Positions 1 to 5,694 of a stretch of DNA of 7,356 nucleotides are shown one piece after another. Origin of the DNA: JBFMAE01 sp040756085 (GTDB lineage Bacteria > Desulfobacterota > BSN033 > UBA1163); assembly GCA_040756085.1 (NCBI GenBank), contig JBFMAE010000168.1, forward strand, positions 1-7,356, given 5' to 3'. The number at the start of each line of letters is the position of its first letter. Positions within the stretch are counted from its first letter, which is position 1. The notes under the pieces were generated by a model. It was not told the origin of the DNA, ran no database searches, and saw only the letters and a list, made by a program, of their open reading frames with translations. Position numbers and translations under genes: made by a program.

Positions 1-1
1 T

Positions 2-2110
2 GTCAATTATATCCGTTGCCGTCCTACCTCCGTGGAAGAAATTCCTGAAAGCAAGAACCTCTTAATTAAGTACCTCACGGAGAATGAAAAGAAGGTCTCC
101 CGTGAATACGACATGGTCATCCTTTCTACGGGTCTCACCCCCCCCCATTCTGCGATCAAGATTGGGAAGACCTTCGGGATTGCCTTGAATAGGTTTAATT
201 TCTGCCAGACCTCGATCTTTAAACCGGCAGAATCAATCAACGAAGGGGTCTACGTGGCTGGGCCCTTCACGGAGCCAAAGGACATTCCAGAAACAGTGAT
301 GCAAGCATCGGCCGCGGCCTCAAAGGTGCTCTCCCTTTTGAAAGAGACAAGGGGCAGCCTCATCGTCCAGAAAGAATATCCTCCTGAACGGGATATCGCA
401 GGCGAAGAACCCAGGGTCGGTGTATTCGTCTGCCACTGAGGGTCGAACATCGCGGGCTTCGTGAAAGTCCCTGATGTCGTTGAGTATGCGAAAACCCTCC
501 CCAATGTAGTTTACGCCGAGAACAATCTTTACACCTGCTCGAATGATACCCAGGAGAAGATCAAGGAGAAGGTCAAGGAACATCAATTGAACCGCGTCGT
601 CGTGGCTTCCTGCACACCCAGAACCCATGAACCTCTCTTCCGAAATACCATCCGGGAGGCGGGTTTGAACCCGTATCTCTTTGAGATGGCGAATATCAGA
701 GATCAGTGCTCCTGGGTGCACATGGAGGAATTTGAAAAGGCGACGATCAAGTCAAAGGACCTCGTCCGAATAGCTGTGGCGAAGGCTCGATTGCTCGAGT
801 CCCTTCGGAAGATTTCTGTTCCCATCGTGAAGTCGGCTCTTGTCATCGGCGGTGGCCTTTCCGGGATGACCTCCGCCCTTGAAATCGCCAATCAAGGATT
901 CGATGTCTTCTTGGTGGAACGGGAAAAGGAGATCGGCGGCAACCTCAGACACATTTATTACCTTCTGAACGGAGAAAAACCTCAGCAGGAACTGAAGGCC
1001 TTGATAGCAAAGGTAAAAGAGAATGACAGAATCCGTCTTTTCACAGAAGCAAAGATTGAAACGATTGAGGGCTCCATCGGGAACTTCAAAACAGAGATCG
1101 CCATAAATGGAGATTCGAGGGAGATCGAGCACGGCGCTGTCATCGTCGCCACCGGTGCGAAGGAATACAAACCCACCGAGTATCTCTATGGGCAGCATGA
1201 ACGGGTTCTCACCCAAATCGAATTGGAGCAACGGTTAGTGGCAGAGGATGGGTTATTGAAGTCCATTGATGGAAATTCCAGGACGGTGGTAATGATTCAG
1301 TGCGTGGGCTCCCGTGATGATGAAAGGCCATACTGCTCGAGACTGTGTTGTACTCATGCGGTAAAAAATGCCTTGAAGTTAAAGGAGCTCTCCCCCAGAA
1401 CAAATGTCTATGTCCTCTACCGGGACATCCGGACGTATGGATTCAAAGAGAGCTATTACACGGAAGCGAGAGAGAAAGGCGTGGTCTTCATCCGATATGA
1501 CAAAGACCAGAAGCCAAGGGTCTCTAAGAACCACGATGGGTTGATGGTGGATGTCTACGATCAAACGCTGGAAATTCCCGTCAAGATCGCAGCCGATCTT
1601 GTCGTTCTCTCGACAGGGGTCGTTCCTCATGAGGATAATAAGACGATTGCTCAGCTCTTGAAAATCCCCATCAACAGCGAGGGGTTCTTCCTCGAGGCCC
1701 ATATGAAACTGCGGCCGGTCGATTTCGCCACAGATGGGGTCTTCCTGGCAGGTTTGGCCCATTATCCAAAAACGATCGAGGAAAGCATCGTTCAGGCCCA
1801 AGCCGCATCTGCCAAAGCTGCCACGATCCTTTCAAAGGAGAGCATCGAACTGGAAGGGAATATCTCCGAGGTGGTGGATGAGAATTGCGACGGCTGTGCA
1901 TACTGCGTAGATCCCTGTCCTTACAAGGCGATCACCCTGCTCGAATATATGAGGGAGGGGGCCATCAAGAAGACGGTTGAAGTCAACGAAGCGGTCTGCA
2001 AGGGCTGTGGCTGCTGTCAGGCCACCTGTCCGAAGAAGGGGATCTTCGTGAGAGGATTTAAGCTGGAACAGATTTCGGCCCAGGTCGATGCTGCTCTGGG
2101 GGTGATGTAA
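2..2110 (+). CDS. hdrA: HdrA-type FAD/iron-sulfur subunit, tandem HdrA fusion, selenoprotein, 5' partial
   Basis: Flavin and iron-sulfur subunit of a heterodisulfide-reductase-like complex. In characterised HdrABC enzymes HdrA is the cytoplasmic, FAD-based bifurcating subunit that passes electrons to HdrC and HdrB. The gene enters from the left edge; 702 codons are visible (numbered from base 2), including an in-frame UGA at codon 146. Residues 1-113 are the end of a first HdrA flavin domain (LSTGL, VYVAG, DIPETVMQAS). Residues 140-240 are the N-terminal domain of a second HdrA: GVFVCH-UGA-GSNIAG, then Cys179, Cys204 (SCTPRTHEP) and Cys236 (QCSWVH). Next come a dinucleotide-binding GGGLSGM (283-289), a four-cysteine set Cys434/445/449/450 (QCVGSR, YCSRLCC), and two C-terminal [4Fe-4S] ferredoxin motifs at Cys629/632/635/639 and 666/669/672/676. 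The stop is TAA. hdrC and hdrB follow. A BamE-like HdrA is the main alternative, but hdrCB next door favours Hdr. Standard gene callers would split this gene at the UGA. Confidence 0.9.
107..340 (+). repeat. First copy of the duplicated HdrA flavin-domain end (protein-level repeat)
   Basis: Visible residues 36-113 of HdrA align with residues 531-610 (bases 1592-1831) of the same protein. Matching blocks are YDMVILSTGL / ADLVVLSTGV, INEGVYVAG / ATDGVFLAG, and KDIPETVMQASAAASK / KTIEESIVQAQAASAK. The second copy lies just before the C-terminal ferredoxin motifs, and the first lies just before the N-terminal domain that carries the UGA. This shows that two HdrA units are joined in one chain. The similarity is at the protein level only; I saw no long DNA identity, so the duplication is old. 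Confidence 0.8.
437..439 (+). other. In-frame UGA read as selenocysteine in hdrA
   Basis: The TGA falls exactly where HdrA proteins have the second cysteine of their conserved CHC(G) motif; the context reads VCH-UGA-GSNIAG. Both sides are in the same frame and both carry HdrA-specific sequence, so neither an insertion nor a deletion is needed. Selenocysteine at this position is known in HdrA of some methanogens and has been reported for deltaproteobacteria. The hdrC, dsrE-like, rsbRD-like and dsrM genes of this window end in TGA, so a genome-wide change in the meaning of UGA is unlikely. A sequencing error or point mutation (TGC or TGT to TGA) remains possible but is less likely because a SECIS-like hairpin follows. 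Confidence 0.85.
440..481 (+). promoter_or_regulatory. Candidate bacterial SECIS hairpin for the hdrA UGA
   Basis: A stem-loop can be drawn directly after the UGA. ACATC (447-451) pairs with GATGT (473-477), extended outward by CG (444-445) with CG (478-479) past a bulged A446. Inside lie a G452-U472 wobble, a bulged C453, and GGG (454-456) with CCC (469-471). CUU (457-459) pairs with AAG (465-467), leaving U468 bulged and a five-base loop CGUGA (460-464). The loop carries GU at 461-462, 22-23 bases after the UGA. A GU-containing apical loop and a bulged U at about this distance are what SelB recognises in bacterial SECIS elements such as that of E. coli fdhF, although there the bulged U is on the other arm. 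Pairing was done by eye, with no energy calculation. Confidence 0.65.
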
Positions 2111-2174
2111 AAGATGAGGGGGACAAGACACTACGCCTTTGCGGTAAGGGGGTCGATTGGAGAGCGTAAGGAAT

Positions 2175-2687
2175 ATGATTGATTTGACCAAGACTAACCA
2201 CCATCTCTGGAAAGAAATTATGGAGGAGGATATCGGAGATATCAGGCATTGTTTCAACTGCGGGACCTGTGTGTCCGGCTGTCCTGCTGCAGAAGCGGAA
2301 TCTCCGCTCCACATCAGAAGGCTTGTCCGCATGGTTCTCCTTGGACTCAAAGACAAGCTCCTTGAAGACGGAACCCCGTGGATGTGCGTGACCTGCACAG
2401 CCTGTGAGGAGATGTGTCCCATGGGTGTTAAACCCTTTGAGGTTGGCCTTGCAATCAGAAGATGGCAAACGAGGAAGGATGAAACTTACATTCCTCTTTC
2501 GACCACAGAGGTATTCCAGACTGGTCACACCCAGTCTGTGGACAAAGTGGGAGAGTTGAGAAAATCTCTGGGGCTTCCTGAAATTCCGCCGACCATTGCG
2601 AAATTTCCGGAGCTGTTAAAAAAATTTCAGGCTATGCTTAAAGAGACTGAGATTGTGAAGGATCACGATTATATGTTTAAGGAATGA
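2175..2687 (+). CDS. hdrC: HdrC-type iron-sulfur subunit
   Basis: Small ferredoxin-like subunit that relays electrons from HdrA to HdrB. Two complete [4Fe-4S] motifs are visible: Cys26/29/32/36 (CFNCGTCVSGCPA) and Cys71/74/77/81 (CVTCTACEEMCP), separated by a helical stretch as in HdrC. The protein is 170 residues, normal for the family. It has no membrane segment, so it is not an HdrE- or NarI-fused form. Two starts are possible. ATG 2175 has AAGGA only 2 bases upstream. TTG 2157 has AAGGGGG at 2146-2152 and would add six residues. I chose the ATG because MIDLTKTNH resembles the usual HdrC beginning. The gene lies 64 bases after hdrA and ends 4 bases before hdrB, so it is very probably co-transcribed with both. 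Confidence 0.93.
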   Translation: MIDLTKTNHHLWKEIMEEDIGDIRHCFNCGTCVSGCPAAEAESPLHIRRLVRMVLLGLKDKLLEDGTPWMCVTCTACEEMCPMGVKPFEVGLAIRRWQTRKDETYIPLSTTEVFQTGHTQSVDKVGELRKSLGLPEIPPTIAKFPELLKKFQAMLKETEIVKDHDYMFKE

Positions 2688-2691
2688 GTCC

Positions 2692-3582
2692 ATGAGATAT
2701 GGTCTTTATTTAGGATGTAATGTCCCTGCCATTCGGCCTGACGTGGAACGGGCCATGCGGCTCGCCATTCCGAGCTTGGGAGTTGAATTGGTAGATCTTG
2801 AGGGAAGTGCCTGCTGTCCAGCCTTCGGAACATTCCCATCGGCAGATGAAATCGCCAGTCTCACCGTCAGTGCCTGGAACCTTTCGATCGCTGAAGAAAA
2901 AGAAGTCAACTCTCTTGTCCAGTGCGGTTCCTGCTACAGCTCCTTAAGAATGGCAAGGGAAAAGCTTCTAAAGGATGAAGGGAAGAAGAAGAGAGTAAAC
3001 GAACTGTTGCAAAAGGCAGGGAAGAGGTTCGAAGGGAGGACTTGTCCCCATCACGTGATCGATGTCCTTTTTAATGAGGTGGGAATAGAGAAAATCAGCC
3101 AGGTGATCAAAAAAAATTTGAAAGGCCTAAATGCGGTTGTCCAGTACCCTTGCCATACCCGATTCCCGAGTGAGGTTTTAGGATTCGATAGTCCAGGAAG
3201 ACCCAGTATGCTAGGAAAGCTTGTCGAGGCCCTGGGAGCAAACGTCCAAACCTACAGTCGAGAGCTTCAATGCTGTGGGGGAGCAGGAGGCTTCAGCAAG
3301 CAAGCCTACCAGGACGTGATCAAGTTTTCAAAAAAGAAATTTGATGCCATCAAGAGTGAGACCCAAGCGGACCTCATCGTTGTTAACTGTATCACCTGCC
3401 TGATGCATATGGAGAAGGTCCAAAAGGATTTAAGCAAAGGGGATAGTGAAGAATACGCCATTCCCGTTTTCGATTATGCCCAGATCCTGGCCCTCTGTCT
3501 GGATTTCAATCCGAAAGAGGTGGCCGGTATTTCCGTCATACCGAGAGATAAGATTATTGAAAAAATCGTTGGGGTGGCCTAA
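2692..3582 (+). CDS. hdrB: HdrB-type catalytic subunit with two CCG domains
   Basis: Catalytic subunit of HdrABC-like complexes, where two non-cubane iron-sulfur clusters reduce or form a disulfide. In methanogens the substrate is CoM-S-S-CoB. In bacteria without those coenzymes the substrate is uncertain, and a DsrC-type disulfide is one suggestion. Both cysteine-rich CCG domains are complete: Cys9, Cys41-Cys42, Cys78 and Cys81 (CGSC) in the first; Cys154, Cys194-Cys195 (QCCGGAGG), Cys233 and Cys236 (CITC) in the second. The spacing fits the family pattern, with 37 instead of the usual 35-36 residues before the last CxxC. Length is 296 residues, typical for HdrB. AAGGA at 2679-2683 is a well-placed ribosome binding site 8 bases before the ATG. 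The stop codon overlaps the next start (TAATG). Confidence 0.95.
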   Translation: MRYGLYLGCNVPAIRPDVERAMRLAIPSLGVELVDLEGSACCPAFGTFPSADEIASLTVSAWNLSIAEEKEVNSLVQCGSCYSSLRMAREKLLKDEGKKKRVNELLQKAGKRFEGRTCPHHVIDVLFNEVGIEKISQVIKKNLKGLNAVVQYPCHTRFPSEVLGFDSPGRPSMLGKLVEALGANVQTYSRELQCCGGAGGFSKQAYQDVIKFSKKKFDAIKSETQADLIVVNCITCLMHMEKVQKDLSKGDSEEYAIPVFDYAQILALCLDFNPKEVAGISVIPRDKIIEKIVGVA

Positions 3583-3926
3583 TGGAAAAAGAGAAGGGGA
3601 AAGTTTTTCTGTTGGGGGCTGAAAGTATCGGTCGTGGAGATGACAATCTTGGCTATCAGATCCTGATCACGATGTTAGACTCCTTGGGAAGGCGGAAGGA
3701 TAGACCTTCGGCCATCATCTGCTGGAATACGGCTGTCAAACTGGTGGCAGAAGGATCCCCATTGGTTCCCCATTTTAAGGGCCTTGAAGAGAAAGGGGTC
3801 GACATCCTCCTCGGAAAACTCTGCATTAAAGAATACGATCTCACCGGCAAGATCGCTGTGGGCAGGGAAGCCACAATGGATGAGATCTTAGATTTGATTC
3901 TGCATCGTGAAGTGGTTAATCTGTGA
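3582..3926 (+). CDS. DsrE-like / YedF C-terminal-like small protein
   Basis: A 114-residue protein of the DsrE fold family. It resembles the C-terminal domain of YedF-like proteins: a FLLGAESIGRGDDNLG opening, then a strand with CWNTAVKLVAEGS, a GLEEKGVDIL segment and a KIAVGREATMDEIL ending. The TusA/SirA-like N-terminal domain of full YedF is absent. DsrE-family proteins often carry sulfane sulfur on a cysteine, and YedF is linked by gene context to selenium metabolism. Only Cys47 and Cys81 are present. Cys81 lies in GKLCIKEYDL, about where YedF proteins have a CGTCL-type site, so one cysteine of that site is missing. The start overlaps the hdrB stop by one base, indicating translational coupling and a role tied to HdrABC. 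What it carries is not shown. Confidence 0.75.
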   Translation: MEKEKGKVFLLGAESIGRGDDNLGYQILITMLDSLGRRKDRPSAIICWNTAVKLVAEGSPLVPHFKGLEEKGVDILLGKLCIKEYDLTGKIAVGREATMDEILDLILHREVVNL

Positions 3927-3938
3927 GTATTAATTTTA

Positions 3939-4009
3939 AATCCCTTCCTTCCTTTGCCAAAGGGAGGGGAATGATAGTCACCTCTTTTCTAAAGGGGGTT
4001 AGAGGGATT
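3939..4009 (+). repeat. Intergenic two-hairpin repeat between the hdr and dsr genes
   Basis: This 71-base unit fills most of the gap between the dsrE-like gene and the next gene. It begins with AATCCC (3939-3944) and ends with GGGATT (4004-4009), an inverted pair. Inside is an 11-pair stem, TTCCTTCCTTT (3945-3955) with AAAGGGAGGGG (3959-3969), counting G-T wobbles as pairs, around a GCC loop. A second weaker stem is CCTCT (3981-3985) with AGAGG (4001-4005). The alternating pyrimidine-rich and purine-rich arms resemble the short palindromic intergenic repeats scattered in many bacterial genomes. No run of T follows the first stem, so an intrinsic terminator is not supported, though the structure may protect or separate mRNA segments. 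Confidence 0.55.
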
Positions 4010-4022
4010 AACTGAAAGGGAG

Positions 4023-4553
4023 ATGTTAAAAGATCTTCTCGAAAAAAAGAAAAGTGCCATTCTGGGAAGATGGTTCAACCTCATTCTGGAAACCTATCCT
4101 GCGGATACAGCAAACCTGATGAGAAAGGAAAAGGATCCGTTCACCAATCCAGTGGGGTCTACGATCTCTCGAGAAATAGAAACTCTCTTTAAAGGACTCC
4201 TCGAAGGTAAAAATCCTTCCCAGCTCTCTTCCTCACTCAACTCCATCCTCAAAATCAGATCGGTTCAAGATTTCTCCCCTTCCCAGGCCGTCGGATTCAT
4301 CTTCCTTCTGAAGAAGGCCATAGAAGAAGTGATGGAAGATGAGATTCATCAGGCCCAGGTCTTTGAAGAATGGCTGAGACTTCATTCTAAAATCGATGAA
4401 CTGGCCCTTTGGGCTTTCGATATCTATATGGATTGCCGGGAAAAGATATGCGAGATAAGAGTAAATCAAGCAAAAGCCGAGCGTGAGATGGCCTTTAAAA
4501 TGATGGAAAGAATGAATCTTTTAAAGGAAAAACCTGAGAAAGGAGAGTGTTGA
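4023..4553 (+). CDS. RsbRD N-terminal domain-like protein
   Basis: A 176-residue, helix-rich soluble protein resembling the N-terminal domain of RsbRD-type stressosome proteins (PF14361-like). The recognisable features are a start like LLEKKKSAILGRWFNLIL, the conserved DPFTNPVG motif at residues 38-45, and helices EIETLFKGLLEG and GFIFLLKKAIEEV. The STAS domain and kinase-recognition region of full RsbR proteins are absent. Genes of this kind are often found directly before dsrM in sulfate-reducing deltaproteobacteria. Their role there is unknown; sensing or complex assembly are guesses. A purine-rich stretch (AAAGGGAG) abuts the ATG, closer than usual for a ribosome binding site. The stop TGA is 7 bases before dsrM, which points to a shared transcript. 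Confidence 0.75.
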   Translation: MLKDLLEKKKSAILGRWFNLILETYPADTANLMRKEKDPFTNPVGSTISREIETLFKGLLEGKNPSQLSSSLNSILKIRSVQDFSPSQAVGFIFLLKKAIEEVMEDEIHQAQVFEEWLRLHSKIDELALWAFDIYMDCREKICEIRVNQAKAEREMAFKMMERMNLLKEKPEKGEC

Positions 4554-4560
4554 CTCTAAG

Positions 4561-5553
4561 ATGGGTGCCTTAGTTTCCCTTTTTACCATGATTGGAATTC
4601 TTTTTATCGTTTTTATCGGCGTTTCGGGAATGGGCTGGTATTCCGTTTTTGGAGTGATCATTCCCTATGGGGCCATGACCCTCTTCATCCTGGGATTTCT
4701 CTATCGAGTTCTCCGATGGGCTAGCTCGCCTGTTCCATTCCATATACCTACCGTCTGCGGACAGCAAAGATCTCTGCATTGGATAAAATCCAATCCTATC
4801 GACAGCCCTTATACCAATAAAGGAGTGGTAACGAGATTGGCCCTTGAAATTCTCTTTTTTCGTTCCCTTCTCAAAAATGAAAAGGTGGAGCTTAGAGAGG
4901 CTTATAAGCTTCTCTATAAGCCAAGCACCTATTTATGGTTAGGAGCCATGGCCTTCCATTGGTCTTTCATTATCATTCTTATCAGACATTTAAGATTATT
5001 TCTCGAACCTGTGCCTGCGGTGATGATCTCCATTCAGTGGCTCGATTCCGTTTTCCAGGGACTCATTCCGGTCCTCTACACCACCGATATCCTCATCTTG
5101 ATTTCTCTGGGTTTCCTCTTCTTCAGAAGACTCATCTCACCACAAATTCGCTACATATCTTTACCTTCAGATTACTTTGTGATTCTCCTTATCGCAGGAA
5201 TAGCCATTTCCGGCGTTCTGATGCGGCTCTTTTTCCGAGCCGATCTCGTTCAGGTTAAGACATGGGTGATGGGGATGATCAGATTTCATCCCACTCTCCC
5301 ACAGGGGGTCGGGTTGGTCTTCTATATCCATCTCTTTTTCGTTTCTCTGCTTATCGCCTATTTTCCGGTAAGTAAACTGATGCATATGCCAGGAATCTTT
5401 TTAAGCCCTACGAGGAACTTAACGAATACCAGTCGTAACCACAGACATATCAATCCCTGGGATGCCCCCGCTAAAGTTCATACTTATGAAGAATGGGAAG
5501 AAGAATTCAGGGAGGCTATAAAAGAGGTTGGATTACCTTTAGAAAAGGAGTGA
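4561..5553 (+). CDS. dsrM: DsrM, membrane cytochrome b subunit of the DsrMK(JOP) complex
   Basis: Integral membrane, diheme b subunit that exchanges electrons between menaquinone and DsrK. Length is 330 residues, as usual for DsrM, and it belongs with the NarI-like gamma subunits. I see about six hydrophobic segments, near residues 4-20, 28-50, 124-142, 165-188, 203-222 and 250-270. Candidate heme ligands are His133 and His143 (FHWSFIIILIRH) and His257 and His275 (IHLFF, LMHMPG). The spacings of 10 and 18 equal those of the NarI ligands as I recall them (His56/66 and His187/205), supporting two b hemes. The C-terminal tail (280-330) is charged and cytoplasmic, with the NPWDAPAKV-type segment typical of DsrM. 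The ribosome binding site is weak: GGAG at 4542-4545 is 15 bases away, so translation may be coupled to the gene before it. Confidence 0.92.
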   Translation: MGALVSLFTMIGILFIVFIGVSGMGWYSVFGVIIPYGAMTLFILGFLYRVLRWASSPVPFHIPTVCGQQRSLHWIKSNPIDSPYTNKGVVTRLALEILFFRSLLKNEKVELREAYKLLYKPSTYLWLGAMAFHWSFIIILIRHLRLFLEPVPAVMISIQWLDSVFQGLIPVLYTTDILILISLGFLFFRRLISPQIRYISLPSDYFVILLIAGIAISGVLMRLFFRADLVQVKTWVMGMIRFHPTLPQGVGLVFYIHLFFVSLLIAYFPVSKLMHMPGIFLSPTRNLTNTSRNHRHINPWDAPAKVHTYEEWEEEFREAIKEVGLPLEKE

Positions 5554-5559
5554 ACCCCG

Positions 5560-5684
5560 TTAGAAAGTATGGGGCTTTTACCTCGTCCTTTCTATAAGGA
5601 ATACAAATATTACCCATACCATTCCCCCCCTTAAACCCCGTAGGATGTTTACTATCCAATGGGGTAAATGGCGGGGCTTTCTAA
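5560..5684 (+). repeat. Imperfect inverted-repeat element between dsrM and dsrK
   Basis: The outer arms TTAGAAAG (5560-5567) and CTTTCTAA (5677-5684) match exactly as inverted repeats. TTTACC (5577-5582) and GGTAAA (5663-5668) continue the pairing inward at nearly the same offset. Nested alternatives exist: TAGAAAG (5561-5567) with CTTTCTA (5588-5594), and GTATGGG (5567-5573) with CCCATAC (5613-5619). The word AACCCCGT appears at 5553-5560 and again at 5634-5641, and GGGGCTTT at 5571-5578 and 5673-5680. The pattern fits a short palindromic intergenic repeat or a small non-coding mobile-element relic of about 125 bases. No transposase or clear target-site duplication is visible. An ATG at 5668 lies inside the right arm. 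Confidence 0.55.
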
Positions 5685-5685
5685 T

Positions 5686-5691
5686 GAGGTG
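5686..5691 (+). promoter_or_regulatory. Ribosome binding site that decides the dsrK start
   Basis: GAGGTG sits directly before AAG-ATG at 5695. Its GAGG core ends 6 bases before the ATG, which is good Shine-Dalgarno spacing. The upstream in-frame ATG at 5668 has only GGGG-TAA before it, and it lies inside the inverted-repeat arm. GTG 5689 overlaps the motif itself. This favours initiation at 5695. Confidence 0.6.
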
Positions 5692-5694
5692 AAG

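Noticed and set aside
437..439. UGA read as Gly or Trp by an alternative genetic code
   Set aside because: hdrC, the dsrE-like gene, the rsbRD-like gene and dsrM all end in TGA at the expected family lengths, so UGA is a stop here.
437..463. hdrA as a pseudogene, or as two separate genes with a second start at GTG 461
   Set aside because: The conserved GSNIAG block lies between the UGA and GTG 461 in the same frame, there is no ribosome binding site for GTG 461, and a SECIS-like hairpin follows the UGA.
2..2110. QmoA or QmoB of the Qmo complex
   Set aside because: The visible protein is already longer than QmoA. It has two HdrA units and is followed by separate soluble HdrC and HdrB, not by a QmoC-type membrane subunit.
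1832..2422. Long open frame on the minus strand (196 codons), and other antisense open frames
   Set aside because: They lie opposite well-supported hdrA, hdrC, dsrM and dsrK coding sequence, match no family I recognise, and have Ser/Pro/Arg-rich compositions typical of shadow frames.
3945..3969. Rho-independent terminator after the dsrE-like gene
   Set aside because: The stem relies on several G-U pairs and no T run follows it; it is better explained as part of the intergenic repeat.
5668..5694. ATG 5668 as the dsrK start
   Set aside because: It lies in an inverted-repeat arm, lacks a good ribosome binding site, and adds residues not expected in DsrK; ATG 5695 has a well-spaced GAGGTG.
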